Part shown: positions 18,276 through 28,865 of the stretch, piece after piece | How the letters are laid out: each line of letters opens with the position of its first letter | Position numbering within the stretch: the first letter of the stretch is position 1 | NCBI GenBank assembly: GCA_000934385.1 | Contig: KN880707.1 | Span: forward strand, 1 to 30,780 | From: Cylindrobasidium torrendii FP15055 ss-10 | Lineage: Eukaryota; Basidiomycota; Agaricomycetes; Agaricales; Physalacriaceae | DNA length: 30,780 nt | Reading direction: 5' to 3' | Translations under genes and position numbers: made by a program | The notes under the pieces: generated by a model | What the model was told of the DNA's origin: nothing | The model's database searches: none | The model's input: the letters and a program-made list of their open reading frames with translations, nothing else

Positions 18276-20563
18276 CTAATTGTTCGTACTTGCGCTTCCA
18301 TGGAAACGCTTCGCGTGTGGACCCAATCCTCCTTCCTCAAGATCTCGCTTCGACTGGTGCATTGCAGGATGGAATTTGGAGAGATTGTGCTCGGCCTTGT
18401 CACCTGCAGGCCACATGTGCGCAGACTCGGGAGCAACAACGACGGAAGACAGCAAGTCAATCATCCATTCATGGTCAAAAAGCCACAACGCCTTCGCTTT
18501 GCCCTCCATGATAGCTTCATCGCGTTTCCGAGCATCTGCCCTATGCCTGAACGCGACTACACGTTCCCAGTCAGGTAGAACGTAGTAGAGAGTGCGGAAG
18601 AATTCCACGAATATCGTCTGCAGACCAACTGACTGTAGCTCTAAGCCGAAGACAGCGACGTCGGGGTCCTGTAAGGCCAGCTTGCGTTTCGCGATAGTGG
18701 TGGTACTATCGAATTGGAGAAGGAAGTCGTGAAGAATGCCCTCGGACATGCTGTTCGGTGCGTAACGCGCCGCTGTCCACAAGGCAACGTAGATGAACGA
18801 TTCAAGGTCGTCGTTGACCCTATGCTTGAACAGGGTCTCTCCATTTTCAGCCTGCTGGAGGATGTGGATAGACATGAATTGCCTTGTGCCCTAGGTACGT
18901 GTTCAATCATTGACGCGCCAGAGGGAACGACTACCTACCGTACATTTGGTCGCGACTGGACCATTGTCCGAGAACCGTTTGGCTCGCTCCCAGTCGATGA
19001 GCAGACCACTTCCTTCGTAAATAATGATGTTGCCGACAGAAATATCGCGGTGGAGTATCCCGACATCACACGCGCCTTTGTGAGCTGGCAAAGCTTGTTA
19101 GTATGGTGACAACAGACGCTGCAGGCCCAAACTAAACTTGCCTTCGACACCGTGAAGCAGGCATAGAGCGAATTGCCGCGTTGATTGAAACTCGGACAGC
19201 GAAATCCCAAACTCTTTGATGACGAGGCGATAGTGGAGAAGACGTCTCTGCCTTTTCAAATTCCCTGCTTCATCCCTTTCCACCACATACGGCGTTTGGT
19301 GGGGGTTGTCGTTTCCGGCAAGCATGGCGGAGGGGAAGGCATTGCAGCGCACGTCGCCAGCAACAAGGACAGTCGGAATATGGGGTACATTGCCCTCGTG
19401 TAGGCTAGCGATGATTAGGTGTTCGGCTTCCTGGTCGTCACTACGCCAGCTTTCCTTGAGAAGGACGATTCGCTGGCTAGCTGGGTCCCATGCACGATAG
19501 CATCGAGAGGCCTGACCGACAGCAGACAGATGGTTATTAGTGAAAGGAGCAGATGCGTAGAGGTAGGGGATTGTCACAGCGTTCTTCTGCACCATCGCTT
19601 TTTGCATATCAATTTTCAAAAGCGCATCCTTCTGTTTGAGTCCAAGCTGTAGACGAGCCTCTTCCTCCTCCGCACCAGTCGTCTTGACCTCAGAAATCGT
19701 GGTGTCATGACCGCGAGCGGCGCGGCTGGCGTGCGAGAGACGCCATAGAAAGGTATGGAGATGATCCGTTTCAGCGTATGCGAAAAGATGTGTGACCTGG
19801 GTGCCCGCTCGGGTATGGCAGAGGATACGACATTGGTCTTTGTTGACGTAGAAAAGGAAGACACGGGTACGAGGTTGCAGCGCTTGCACGGCGTTGAGGT
19901 ATGTCACTAGCTGCCCACGCGTGCTTTGAGCGGTGTTGCTCGTTCCATCCTGAATGCCATCAGCATAGTCCTGGAAAGGTTCCCACTTCACGTCGTTTTT
20001 AAACTCGCCCAGAGTCTCTGCCAATGAGAAGTCGGCTTGTGACAACTCAGAATGGGCGAAAGGGAAGAGAGTCAAATCTGGCGCGCGAGATTTAGCGGCA
20101 TTCATAGTCGCTCCAAGTAGGTCTTTGTCGACCCGGCTCGAAGTGTTGGCCAAAGTCCAGGCTGGGTTGATGTAGGCACTCATGGCGCTGACCTGATGAA
20201 GCATAAGGGGAAAAGAATCAAGGACATGGGTTTGCGCACAAAAGGCGTATACATGTCAGTCTCGCGGCCTTTCCTGCCGACCTCTCTCAGCGATTCGCGG
20301 CTCGCGCGCACGTCGGGCATCCCGGGCACATGGGGGAGCAAGTCGAGTAGCTCTTGAATTGGTATCCACTCGGATATGCCCCGAGTATTCTTCGAGGCGG
20401 CAGAGTACACATCGTCGACAAACGATGAATTATCAGATGCAAGGGTCTGAGTACTGCCCGGAAGAGATTTGACTAGAGTTGCTTGCAGGCTCTTGGACGC
20501 AGGTTGACGCGGAGGGCTGTTCGTAACGTCGCCCTCATAAATGAGAGCTGGTAGGTGGCTCAT
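18276..20563 (-). CDS. FunK1-type fungal protein kinase, complete, 711 residues
   Basis: The model is complement of 18276-18890, 18939-19084, 19142-20192 and 20240-20563. Three introns keep phase. The middle one (19085-19141) starts GCAAGT after AAG, a strong GC-AG type donor. The fungal-specific kinase architecture (PF17667) is clear: an N-terminal region with LVTYLNAVQALQPRTRVFLF, a Gly-poor nucleotide loop around GQASRCYRAWD, VLLKESWR with the ATP-anchoring Lys354, AHKGACDVGILHRDISVGN with catalytic Asp472 in an intact HRD, LLIDWERAK with metal-binding Asp489, GTRQFMSIHIL as the activation and P+1 segment, and VNDDLESFIYVALW. Residues 562-655 are a helical extension. The C-terminus, rich in Lys, Arg and His, could be nuclear-targeting. 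All key residues are present, so I expect an active Ser/Thr kinase. FunK1 kinases are greatly expanded in mushrooms and their substrates are mostly unknown. CTCGATCGC lies 99 bases upstream of the start. Confidence 0.9.
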
Positions 20564-20661
20564 CTGAATTGCAAGAATAGGAAATTGGACGAAATGGCCA
20601 GTGCGAGAGCATCGACGATGATGATGGTTAGTTCTCAGGAATGTTTGCCTGCCGCCGATGT

Positions 20662-20670
20662 CTCGATCGC
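20662..20670 (+). promoter_or_regulatory. CTCGATCGC motif upstream of the kinase gene
   Basis: Exact 9-mer, 99 bases upstream of the ATG at 20563, comparable in distance to the copy upstream of the F-box gene. Confidence 0.35.
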
Positions 20671-21003
20671 GTTTGCTTTCTCACTATTATGACCCCGCTC
20701 ACACTTTCATCGCAAGTAGTGCCGTACACTGGCCGTAAACCGTACTGTGAACATGCCAAAAAATTCTCGAGCCGATGATCATCCAATTAGCCCTTGAGCC
20801 GGCTTTTGCGAGCCTTTTTGTCCAAAATCGTAGCGACGCTGCCCGAACTGCTGCACTCTTCGTTCCTATTATTGGTGCAGGACCGCGAACGTTAGTAAGG
20901 AAGATGTGGGCGAGATGGTTTGTCTGATCGATTGTATCCAACAAGGTGCGTTTGTCGTTCTCTGCCTATTCCACGAACATTCTTGTCCTGCTACCAATTC
21001 CTG

Positions 21004-21023
21004 CCCTTCCCTTCCCTTCCCTT
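21004..21023. repeat. CCCTT microsatellite, four units
   Basis: Four perfect tandem CCCTT units followed by a T. A pure pyrimidine tract in an intergenic region. Confidence 0.85.
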
Positions 21024-21610
21024 TAGCATTCGTTCCGCCATAGTATACGCTCTCATATTCTGAATATATGAAGCTAAAGTGACTAACACTGCACCGCAGA
21101 CCACATCGCGCTCAACAAGTCTACCCACGCCTCCTTGTGAACACATCCCATGCGTCGCAAGAGCGCCTACTCCCGCTTCGCCCTGAACCCACTTCCCTGC
21201 GTGGTGCCCTTCTTACTCGTGGGACAGAGGCGTGCTGCGGTGGCCTGTGTGCTGGACTGGGACGCGCATATCTCGTACACGATTGAAATCGAATGGTGTC
21301 GAGGGATAACAAGAACCATCCGGCCTTGTTCTCGATGTCCTCGAGCTGGGAAACGATCCTGGTTAACGCGCTGTGCTTGAAGCATACGCGGATACCGTCG
21401 AACCAATATGCAAGCGGTACCGTCAGAAGTCAAGACAGAGACGATGGGGAGTGTATGCTACCTCGTTTATTTGTCGCTCCAACTTCTGACCACCGCAGAG
21501 AGTGAAAAGGTTCTTTTGCTCTATGCTCGGGCTCTGCAGAAATAATGGCATAATTTGGAACTGTTGATACATCTGCATCAATACATACATCATCCTTTTG
21601 CGCGTATTCG

Positions 21611-22222
21611 CTAATTCCCAAGTGCTCGCCCACGTCCGCGTCCACGCCCGCGCCTTTGTCCCCGTTGACCGCGTCCGCTCCCTCGCCCGCCTCGGACAGG
21701 CTCATCTCTTGGGTGTATGATACGGCGAAGTAAGAAACGCAGAAGACCATTGTCTTCTGCCTCTTCTTCTGGGTAGTACTTTTTTCTTGCATTTGTATAC
21801 TCGCTAAGCTCGCGCTCGGTGGCATGGAGAAGCAGGCCGTCTGCGTGGGAAGTTATGTCCATCGAGTAGTCCACGAGGTTATAGATATTCACGTAGACTC
21901 CTCGAACGAGCTGGACTTGTGTTCATCGCACGGGACAAGGGGTGAAGTAGCGACGAACCTGTCTGCACCGAGCGAGATCATTTGGCTTCTCTTCAACGCG
22001 CAAGACGTCGAGCAAATTGTGCCATGAGGTGATGTCGTTCAAGTCCGCACCGTAGGCACTTGTGAATTGGGCCTTTACCGCCCTTCGAAGCTCCTCTCGC
22101 GCCCTATCTCGTTCATCTTTGTCGAAGAAGTGGGTACGGTCTTGAAACTGGCGCATAGTGTCCTGCGAGGGATCGTACGGCCATCCGCGAGCCGCAAAGA
22201 ATGCAGGGATGGGTCGGGACAT
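21611..22222 (-). CDS. Conserved fungal protein of unknown function with Arg-Gly-rich tail, 187 residues
   Basis: The model is complement of 21611-21910 and 21959-22222, with a 48-base GT-AG intron in phase 0. The start MSRPIPAFFAARGWPYDPSQ is chosen over the ATG at 22255 because family members typically begin near an IPAFF-like motif. The body matches a family common in filamentous fungi: an F-x-W-P-Y-D-P opening, a helix with LRRAVKAQFTSAYGADLNDI, then SWHNLLDVLRVEE, a VNIYNLVDY segment and ELSEYTNARKKYYP followed by GLLRFLLRRI. I know this pattern from unnamed fungal proteins with no assigned function. The last ~27 residues (from about 161) are almost entirely Arg and Gly. Such RG/RGG stretches in other proteins bind RNA and are arginine-methylated, but here that is inference. 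A TATA-like site lies 40 bases upstream. Confidence 0.75.
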
Positions 22223-22261
22223 GGCTGTTGGTGTGGGAGGCTCATGGGTCAGCACACCCAG

Positions 22262-22268
22262 TTATATA
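22262..22268 (-). promoter_or_regulatory. TATA-like element, minus strand
   Basis: TATATAA on the minus strand, 40 bases upstream of the ATG at 22222. This spacing would give a very short leader. Confidence 0.35.
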
Positions 22269-22810
22269 CCAGAGTGAACGTTGAACCCTCGAAAAAGGGC
22301 CTAACCGTATTGGAAGAGCAATTAAGTTTGTGGGGATGGTTTCTCATCTTCAATCTACAATTGTACTTGTACAAACGAAGCGATGGGAGAATCACACACT
22401 GTCTCCGTGAGAAAGGAAGTAGAATGCTTGGACACGTTCAAGGGTGCAGATGGAATAATGTCTGGACTTGATGTACATGATAATGGCTCGAAGTACAAGG
22501 CGTCTGCGCGTCGCGAATTCCACACGCTGGTAATGAGGATGTTGATAGGGTAAGCGAAACAGTAGAGGAGCAAAGGACTAAAGACAGTCCTAAGTATGAT
22601 GGCAGGTCATGTCCATCTGCCTCGCCTGTCCCGTGGTCAATGTAAATGAGCATGTTGAGTATGAAGATGTAGTAGCCATAAAGGCTCTCGGTCTGGGACT
22701 CCCCCGCCGCGTCGGTAGCACCCGCGCAAAGAAACCTTCCTTCCTTCATTTGCTGGTGCGCGACAGCATTGGGATGGGCAATAGGGTTTAAGCATCTAGG
22801 GTGCGCTTGC

Positions 22811-23287
22811 CTAGGGCTCGTGTGTATAGTTGGAATATGCAGCGGTTGAGCGAGAATGCGTAGTGAAAAAGCTAGACGTCTTGAGGGCGAGAAGAGTGAA
22901 GGAGGGCGAGAAGAATTGAAAGATAGACAACTGGGACAGGCTCGTCAGCGAGGAGTACTTGCGCGAAGAGGAAAACGCACCTCGGTATAATGATCATCAC
23001 GATTCCACATGTCCTGCTCTCCCCCGATAGCGCATCCGTTGAGGAAGAGACGCGTGCGTGTATGGGCTGGGACCGCGTTGAGGACATCGGTAGTGCAGAA
23101 GTAGAGCGCGTCGACCAGAGCAGTTGTGAACGATAGCGCAGGAGGCGGCAGAGCAGTCACAGAACCTATCTTCGAGATGTAGAATCAGAAGGACGATTCA
23201 GTCATGAAGCCGCGCACATACCTTGTTTGGGTTCGCGCCTTATTCGCTGATACTGGTTTCCCTTCAGCAACGCTCCGGCACGATTTT
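22811..23287 (-). CDS. Weak gene model, unknown protein, 5' end not found
   Basis: Three segments fit GT-AG introns and phase: 23222-23287 (ending RIRREPKQ), 22981-23165 (ALSFTTALVDALYFCTTDVL, then TRTRLFLNGCAIGG and DMWNRDDHYTE) and 22811-22930 (ending in a TAG at 22811-22813). No start codon was found for the first segment, and a stop lies just upstream of 23287. The central exon looks the most protein-like. A separate minus-strand frame at 22438-22749 (with YGYYIFILNMLIYIDHG) might belong to the same or another gene. I recognise no family. Confidence 0.3.
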
Positions 23288-26267
23288 AGAACACATTTAA
23301 GCAATGCATCGCCGCGTGGGAAAATATGGAGCAAATTTTGGCTGCAGTGGTACACAGCCTAGGCGGGTGGCGGAGAAAAGCCATCGAAGTGCAACTTGGT
23401 GGGCATCAGAGTGCGGGGAAGAGAGCGATCGCTAACCGGCAGGCAAAACACACCTTCCCACCTCCCACAACAACCACCATGCAATCTGAACCCAAATCAC
23501 CACAACTGCGTTTCCTTAGGACGAACTCGAACAACCCCAAGGGCCGGGATTCTCTCGAGCAGGACATGTAGGACAGGCAACGACGACCGCGGCTCCCTAT
23601 AAGCGGGACGGTCAGCACCGTGTTGATGAGAGGGACAGCGCGTGAAGAGCTCATTGCCATTGCATTTTCGGTGCGTAGCTCAGATCCCAGCTCGAATGCG
23701 GTGGTCTGACACGGCATCCGCATACTCAGGATCACTTGCCTTCTTATAATGTCGCGGCGGGACGCTTAAACCATATAAACGACGAAGCCACATCTACGCG
23801 ACAGTTACATGCGCAAGGTCAATCGTAAACTTCCTGTGCTTGAACGTCCCGGCCGCATATGGGTGCATAACCGACGGCGTCGTGCCGAGTACGTCCTACC
23901 ATCCCTCTTGCCCCGCCGAGCTAATTTACAATTACTCCCAGGCGCATAGCGAAGTTAGTTCGCCCCGCGCATCCAATACCACGTTCTTCCTTGTCCACCA
24001 GTCCGATTCCAGTTCTCTCTCGAAGCTACTAGGTACGCTACAGAAACTCTGCCGATTGGAGAATTCGGATGGAAAGTAGACAGTGTGTTTCTCTTGTCGG
24101 TCGACCGCGAACTGCTCTGATCTCAAATTTCTAGCCGACCAACCTTGCGCTAGCATTGTCCTCCCCAACTTACTCATCCTGAATGCTTGCACGCGCACCA
24201 TATCCCACCGCTACTTGAGCTACATCGACATGTCGAGCGCACTCCGCTGGCAAGATCTCGAACTTCTGGCAGATGCCAAGCACGTCGATATTAACGAAGT
24301 CCTGGATTAAATGCACATCGAGCAGTGCAAAGAGGCTCTTCGTACATTCGAGGGTCGAGTGTGAGTGCTTCTGTCCATTGGCATCAACATGTATTCATTA
24401 TACTCCCCAAAGTAGTGCATGTTCTGCTAGGCTTGCGTCGAATAGGCCGCTTGGCGAAGAGTTTGCCCGCTTGGTTTGTCTCCCATCGCTGGTAGCATCG
24501 ACTGAACGCAAGATGAGGTTAAAATCGAGATCTTTTGGGAGTGCTAAGTTTGTCTACTGCATTCGTAAGCCGATGCTCCCGTCCTTCGTCTATGCTCATG
24601 CTCACTACGACATGCAGGTCGCGTCCGGATAGTGCAAGACTCCGCGCCCAAAGCCGTTGGTTCATTGTATGTGGTCGCTCGAAAGTGTCAAAGACAGGCA
24701 TCGATGTAAGCTAGCTCGAATCACTGTAACCAGAACAATGGACTACGCTTAGAAACTTGAGGATGGGATTTTTCAGTGCCACCGCCGTACTATCGCAATG
24801 AATATTCCTTGTCGATGTGGACTCGTTAGCTCACATGTCTTTCTTGCGACTCAAAGCCCAGCATCCTCAAAGATGCCATCGCTGGATGAGCAATTGCGGA
24901 CGCCCAATGTGATAGGACTGTTGATGCTCTTCAAACGTCCGGGCAGACATAACACCAGCGAGAGGGAACAACTCAAGCAAGAGAGCAGAAAATCTCATTG
25001 TTTAAAGCAGACGCTCAGTCACTCTACTCTCTTGAACGGTCCTCGTCTCGTCGTCGTGAACGCACGAACCTCTTAAAATGAAATCTGACACGAACCTGCG
25101 TGCGCACTAGCGGATAGTCTTGAGTGCTACCCCGCAGAGAGTGCCTGTGGGGGGACCGCGGGGGCGCATTAAGTCGATAGCCCGTGTTTTCGCCGGCGTA
25201 ATGAATGAAGGGAGCACGTCGGGGCACAAAGAAGGCAGCCTTGAGCATGGACAAATCGGCCACAGCATGGGTCAACGTGTATATTAGGCGTGAGAAGTGC
25301 GTAAATCCGGACTGGTTGCACTATGTTGAATCGAGGGATCACATCAGTGCGGATTGGAGGAGAGGATTTCAGGGGAGTATGTAGGAATAACTAGTCAGAT
25401 GAAGGCCGAACGAAGCGAGCGGTTAATTGTAGAATAGGTACGGAGACCGTCGCAGTGCTGAATGGTGGACCTCGAAGTACTTACTCGATGTTCGAGATAA
25501 GGTCTATGCGTGAGAGGCAGAGGGACGCCGGACCAGATGAGTCCCGACAGCCGTGAGAGTCGAACGATTCTGCTCGAAGATTCCCTCGTACCCTGCAGCG
25601 CACGGGTACAAGGACGGCTCCGGACGCTGAGGTCAAGAGACGCGATCCGATTTACCATCCAAGGAAAACCCAGCGAATTTTATGGACCACTGTAACAAGT
25701 TGCTTACTGCGCCAAGCGATGTCCGCGATTTTGAAGGAGTATATTGCGATTTACGAGGGAGACGAAGGGCGAATGCGAGGGAAGAGGGATGTAGCATATG
25801 GGAGTATAGGTTCGAGTGGCTCGGCAGCGAGTATGGACAATGGAGGTGAGTCGATTCTTGTGGCAAGTCGGGAGAACGAGTCGTACAGAAGGGGAGTTCT
25901 AGGTGACGTGTTAGGCCTGGTGCACAATAGCCCACATGGAAAGACTTTGGCCGTACCTGATAGACGGTCAGACCAACGTGCCGTCTAACGGAGAATCGAC
26001 GAATAATCGAGCGGGTCCGGGCCACAGCTGACGCCCCGAGTAAAGACCTTCAAGGTATAAAACCTCGGAAGAGAGAAATCGTATGAGTTCCCTCCTGTAT
26101 TGTCCTGCAAGCAAAGTGAGCGTTTGGCCGAGGAAACAAAACCTCGTAACCTCCTGTAACCTCGCGTGTCCCGGGAACCACGTGCCCGACGATCACGGTT
26201 GTTTATTCGAGTTAGGCACAATTAGATTTAACCTCTTACCACGACGACAACGACGACGCTTGGTTTC
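23288..26267. other. About 3 kb without a defensible gene
   Basis: Short coding-like pieces appear but none joins into a model. At 23808-23890 (plus) a stretch begins MRKVNRKLPVLERPGRIWVH. At 23940-24040 a stretch reads AHSEVSSPRASNTTFFLVHQ. At 24235-24360 a stretch has LRWQDLELLADAKHVDINEV, stopped by TAA, with MHIEQCKEALRTFEGRV following. These may be decayed genes. GCGATCGC at 23425-23432 resembles the CGATCGC core found upstream of other genes. No tRNA-like fold was found. Confidence 0.35.
26056..26062 (+). promoter_or_regulatory. TATA-like element of the 26268 gene
   Basis: TATAAAA, 212 bases upstream of the ATG at 26268, in an otherwise gene-free upstream region. The implied leader is about 180 bases. 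Confidence 0.35.
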
Positions 26268-27746
26268 ATGATGAACACGCCCGGCGACGATGACCCTCGT
26301 ACTTCCACTGCCCCCGTTCTGGTAGCCACCACACTCCTTACCGTCGTTCTCGGCGCCGTCCTTTGGCGTAATAACGCGCATCATAATTCCCTCGAGCCAC
26401 AGTGCAAAGTTTCTGGTGCGTCTCACGCCCCGCCGGTATCCACGATGGCTGACTGTGCTGCAGAACCATCTGCAATCATGCCTGTGGAAGACGCGGACCA
26501 CAAGGACAAGGCTGCACGATCCAAGGACAGGAGAAGGCGTGGGAAAGACCCTCTCAAGGACGTTCTCAAGGGAAATAAGCGTGGCAAAGCCACTCTGGCG
26601 AAGCTTTCGAAGGTCCCAGGCCTACACGAGCCATCCACGACTACCCCATCCGACTATGTTCGCCCAGAATCGTCCGCGTCTACCTCTCGCAGCGTGTCTG
26701 CGGCGAGCTCAAGCCGCCATGCGGACGACGGCGCTCACTTCATTAGGCGTCCAAACTCCTCGCTTGCACACACGTCTCGTAGCAACTCTGTAGCGAGCTC
26801 TCGTGATGACGGCCATGAAGAACGCACACCTACGGCCGGGATGCCCGACGACACCACGACCGACGCATTCGCGCACCCAACGGCTGGTCCATCAACCTCA
26901 TCCTCTGTCTCCACGAGCTCGAGAGACAGTGTTCATTCCGACGACGACTTCTTCGAGCAGGCGGCCAGAGCATCCACCCCAGAAACCGAAATCCACATAC
27001 CCTCGTCTGTCACTTCCCCACAGTCCGCGGAGGACGCGACTCCACAGCCCATCGCCGGCCCCAGCAAACGTAAAGGAGCTGGCCGCAACAAGGCAGCCCC
27101 GGCGCCATCTCAATCATCCGACTCGCGCCCAGGGACACCGGCTCAAACGCAAATGGCTTCATTCCGTGGTGCACTCGAGGCTGCGCGGCTCCGAGAAGAA
27201 ACATACCGCCGCGATATCGAACGCTATGGAAAAGAGCTGGAGACAATGCGTTGGGAGCGCGAGGTCTGGCGCCAGCGTGAAGCTGAGCTTCGTGGACAGC
27301 TGCAGCACCTCCAGGCGTACATGAACGCGATCTTCTCTGCGCCATCCCCCACTGTCCCCATGTACGGCTTCCCAGCGCCGTCCCCGAACTTCTATCCCTC
27401 CCCCGTCATGCCCATGTTCCAAAATCCCAACAGTGCTTCGCCGAGTCCAGGTGGCTCACCGAGTACAAGAGGACGTCGACGAACGCGTGTGGAAGAGGAA
27501 ACAGGTGTTAGCGAAGCTCTGGCCGACGCCATTCTCAAACGACCTGGCACGCTCAATCTTGGTCGACAGGACGATGACCGGACATCCTCGCCGTCTCCAG
27601 TGACTTCGACCACTGCAGACTCCTCGTCGGCCCCGCCCTCTCCTTCGCCGTTGCAGCCAGAAGAAGTTCCTGAGCTCACGTTCCCGTCGCTGTACCCGCA
27701 TCCACCGCCCAGCTCGCGTCCTGCATCGGTGCGCCCGTCGTCGTAA
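26268..27746 (+). CDS. N-terminally membrane-anchored, disordered, coiled-coil protein, 492 residues
   Basis: An uninterrupted frame with no intron. Residues about 15-33 (APVLVATTLLTVVLGAVLW) form one membrane segment close to the N-terminus, so the protein is probably a signal-anchored membrane protein with most of its mass on one side. A basic cluster (DRRRRGKDPLKDVLKGNKRG) follows near residues 86-106. A Ser/Thr/Pro-rich disordered region then runs to about 295. A single strong coiled coil occupies about 298-350, from RGALEAARLREETYRRDIER on. The end is again Pro/Ser-rich. I recognise no catalytic domain and do not know the family. Length and low complexity suggest a scaffold or tether. 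Upstream is a TATA-like site at 26056. The next gene, lunapark, is also membrane-anchored with a coiled coil, but I see no evidence that they act together. Confidence 0.75.
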   Translation: MMNTPGDDDPRTSTAPVLVATTLLTVVLGAVLWRNNAHHNSLEPQCKVSGASHAPPVSTMADCAAEPSAIMPVEDADHKDKAARSKDRRRRGKDPLKDVLKGNKRGKATLAKLSKVPGLHEPSTTTPSDYVRPESSASTSRSVSAASSSRHADDGAHFIRRPNSSLAHTSRSNSVASSRDDGHEERTPTAGMPDDTTTDAFAHPTAGPSTSSSVSTSSRDSVHSDDDFFEQAARASTPETEIHIPSSVTSPQSAEDATPQPIAGPSKRKGAGRNKAAPAPSQSSDSRPGTPAQTQMASFRGALEAARLREETYRRDIERYGKELETMRWEREVWRQREAELRGQLQHLQAYMNAIFSAPSPTVPMYGFPAPSPNFYPSPVMPMFQNPNSASPSPGGSPSTRGRRRTRVEEETGVSEALADAILKRPGTLNLGRQDDDRTSSPSPVTSTTADSSSAPPSPSPLQPEEVPELTFPSLYPHPPPSSRPASVRPSS

Positions 27747-28865
27747 CTGCTATTTATCTCTATTTTTTCTTTCGTATTTCTTGTGCGTGCGGTACCATAT
27801 TTTCCTCACCATTCAATACCCATTTCCTCCTTTCCCTCTTCCCATACCTTTGAATCTCGACACGGAACGCTTACATACGCTGTTTGATTTGACAATGTCT
27901 GCATCTATATACGCACCTTTGATAGGAACCACAACCCTTCTGCGACTCGCTCCCCCAGTAAGGATTCTTTTACTTAAATGTAGCAACAATGAATTGTCTT
28001 TTTTCTTGGATCTAGAGTGTGATGTGTTACAGGCCATCACGCTTATAGTTCGATTGTACTGAAGCTCCATCGGTGAATGTGTACACCGTGCACGAATGGA
28101 ATTGCTGTATCGTCGACTGCTATCCGGCAAGCTTAGGTGCTGCGATATTCCCGTGGGTTCTCAGTATCTGAATAGAGCGCATTCCGAATCCAATAGTTCG
28201 TGACCGCCAGAATGATGAGGACTTCTTCTTGCTTGAAATGATTCAGCCTTGCTAAAAGGCCTATAACAAGCTCGTTCGACTTCGACCTAGTCCAGAGCGC
28301 CTATTAATGGGTCGCCATCTGCTGATCCACCGAATACAACTCGAGCTTGAGTTGTGTGAGTCGTGTGTATATCGGAATCTGCATGCAACTATATCAAGTT
28401 CGAAGCTAATAGAACTTCATTGCCTGAAACAAATTTACCTGTAGTACTCGAGTGCAACTAGTGTCTTCTTGCTACGCGCTCGAAGAACAAACAACTACAC
28501 TCGGAACGAAGAATCATTTGATGACAAGGCAAGCGCTTTCAACTCTGCCTTGCGACAGTGCGATCAAGTATCGTTTCCCCAGTCTCGTGATCGTGCTCGT
28601 CCAAGACGATACATTTGCATTGAACCTGGAACTTTGGAGGCGAACATAAGTCGTTCATGGTCTGTTTTTATTTCGCGATGCCTCGCATTGGGTTGCCGGT
28701 CATCGGACCGTTTATCCGGCGTCGGCATGTGTGCGACGTGACTTTTGTTCAGCCATCATCGCATCCCGCAAATACTGCTTTATTCTTGCACTGTCGATTT
28801 GGGAACTCGCTGGACGACTTCTCCCTGGTATATAAAGAGCATCTTACAAGTGGAGTTCAACACAA
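27747..28865. other. Intergenic, about 1.1 kb
   Basis: 3' flank of the 26268 gene, starting with a T-rich stretch, and the upstream region of lunapark. Frames at 27781-28062, 28452-28649 and 28657-28929 are not supported by domains or splice continuity. Confidence 0.4.
28829..28837 (+). promoter_or_regulatory. TATA-like element just before lunapark
   Basis: TATATAAAG begins 37 bases before the first ATG used in the lunapark model. Transcription would start roughly at or just before that ATG, giving an almost leaderless first exon. Alternatively the site is a chance match and the true promoter lies further upstream. Confidence 0.4.

Larger units (their letters stand above)
20564..21610. other. 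Intergenic upstream of the kinase gene
   Basis: No gene supported. Frames at 20699-20944 (minus) and 21150-21380 (plus) are short and featureless. The stretch holds the kinase upstream region, with the CTCGATCGC motif, and a CCCTT microsatellite at 21004-21023. Confidence 0.4.

Noticed and set aside
25545..25590. Possible tRNA-like B box (TCGAAC and GTTCGA sequences)
   Set aside because: No A box, acceptor stem or anticodon arm could be placed around it.
26416..27324. Overlapping frames (26416-26793, 26803-27324) inside the 26268 gene
   Set aside because: Shadows of a single long GC-rich, Ser/Pro-coding gene; no independent start context or domain.
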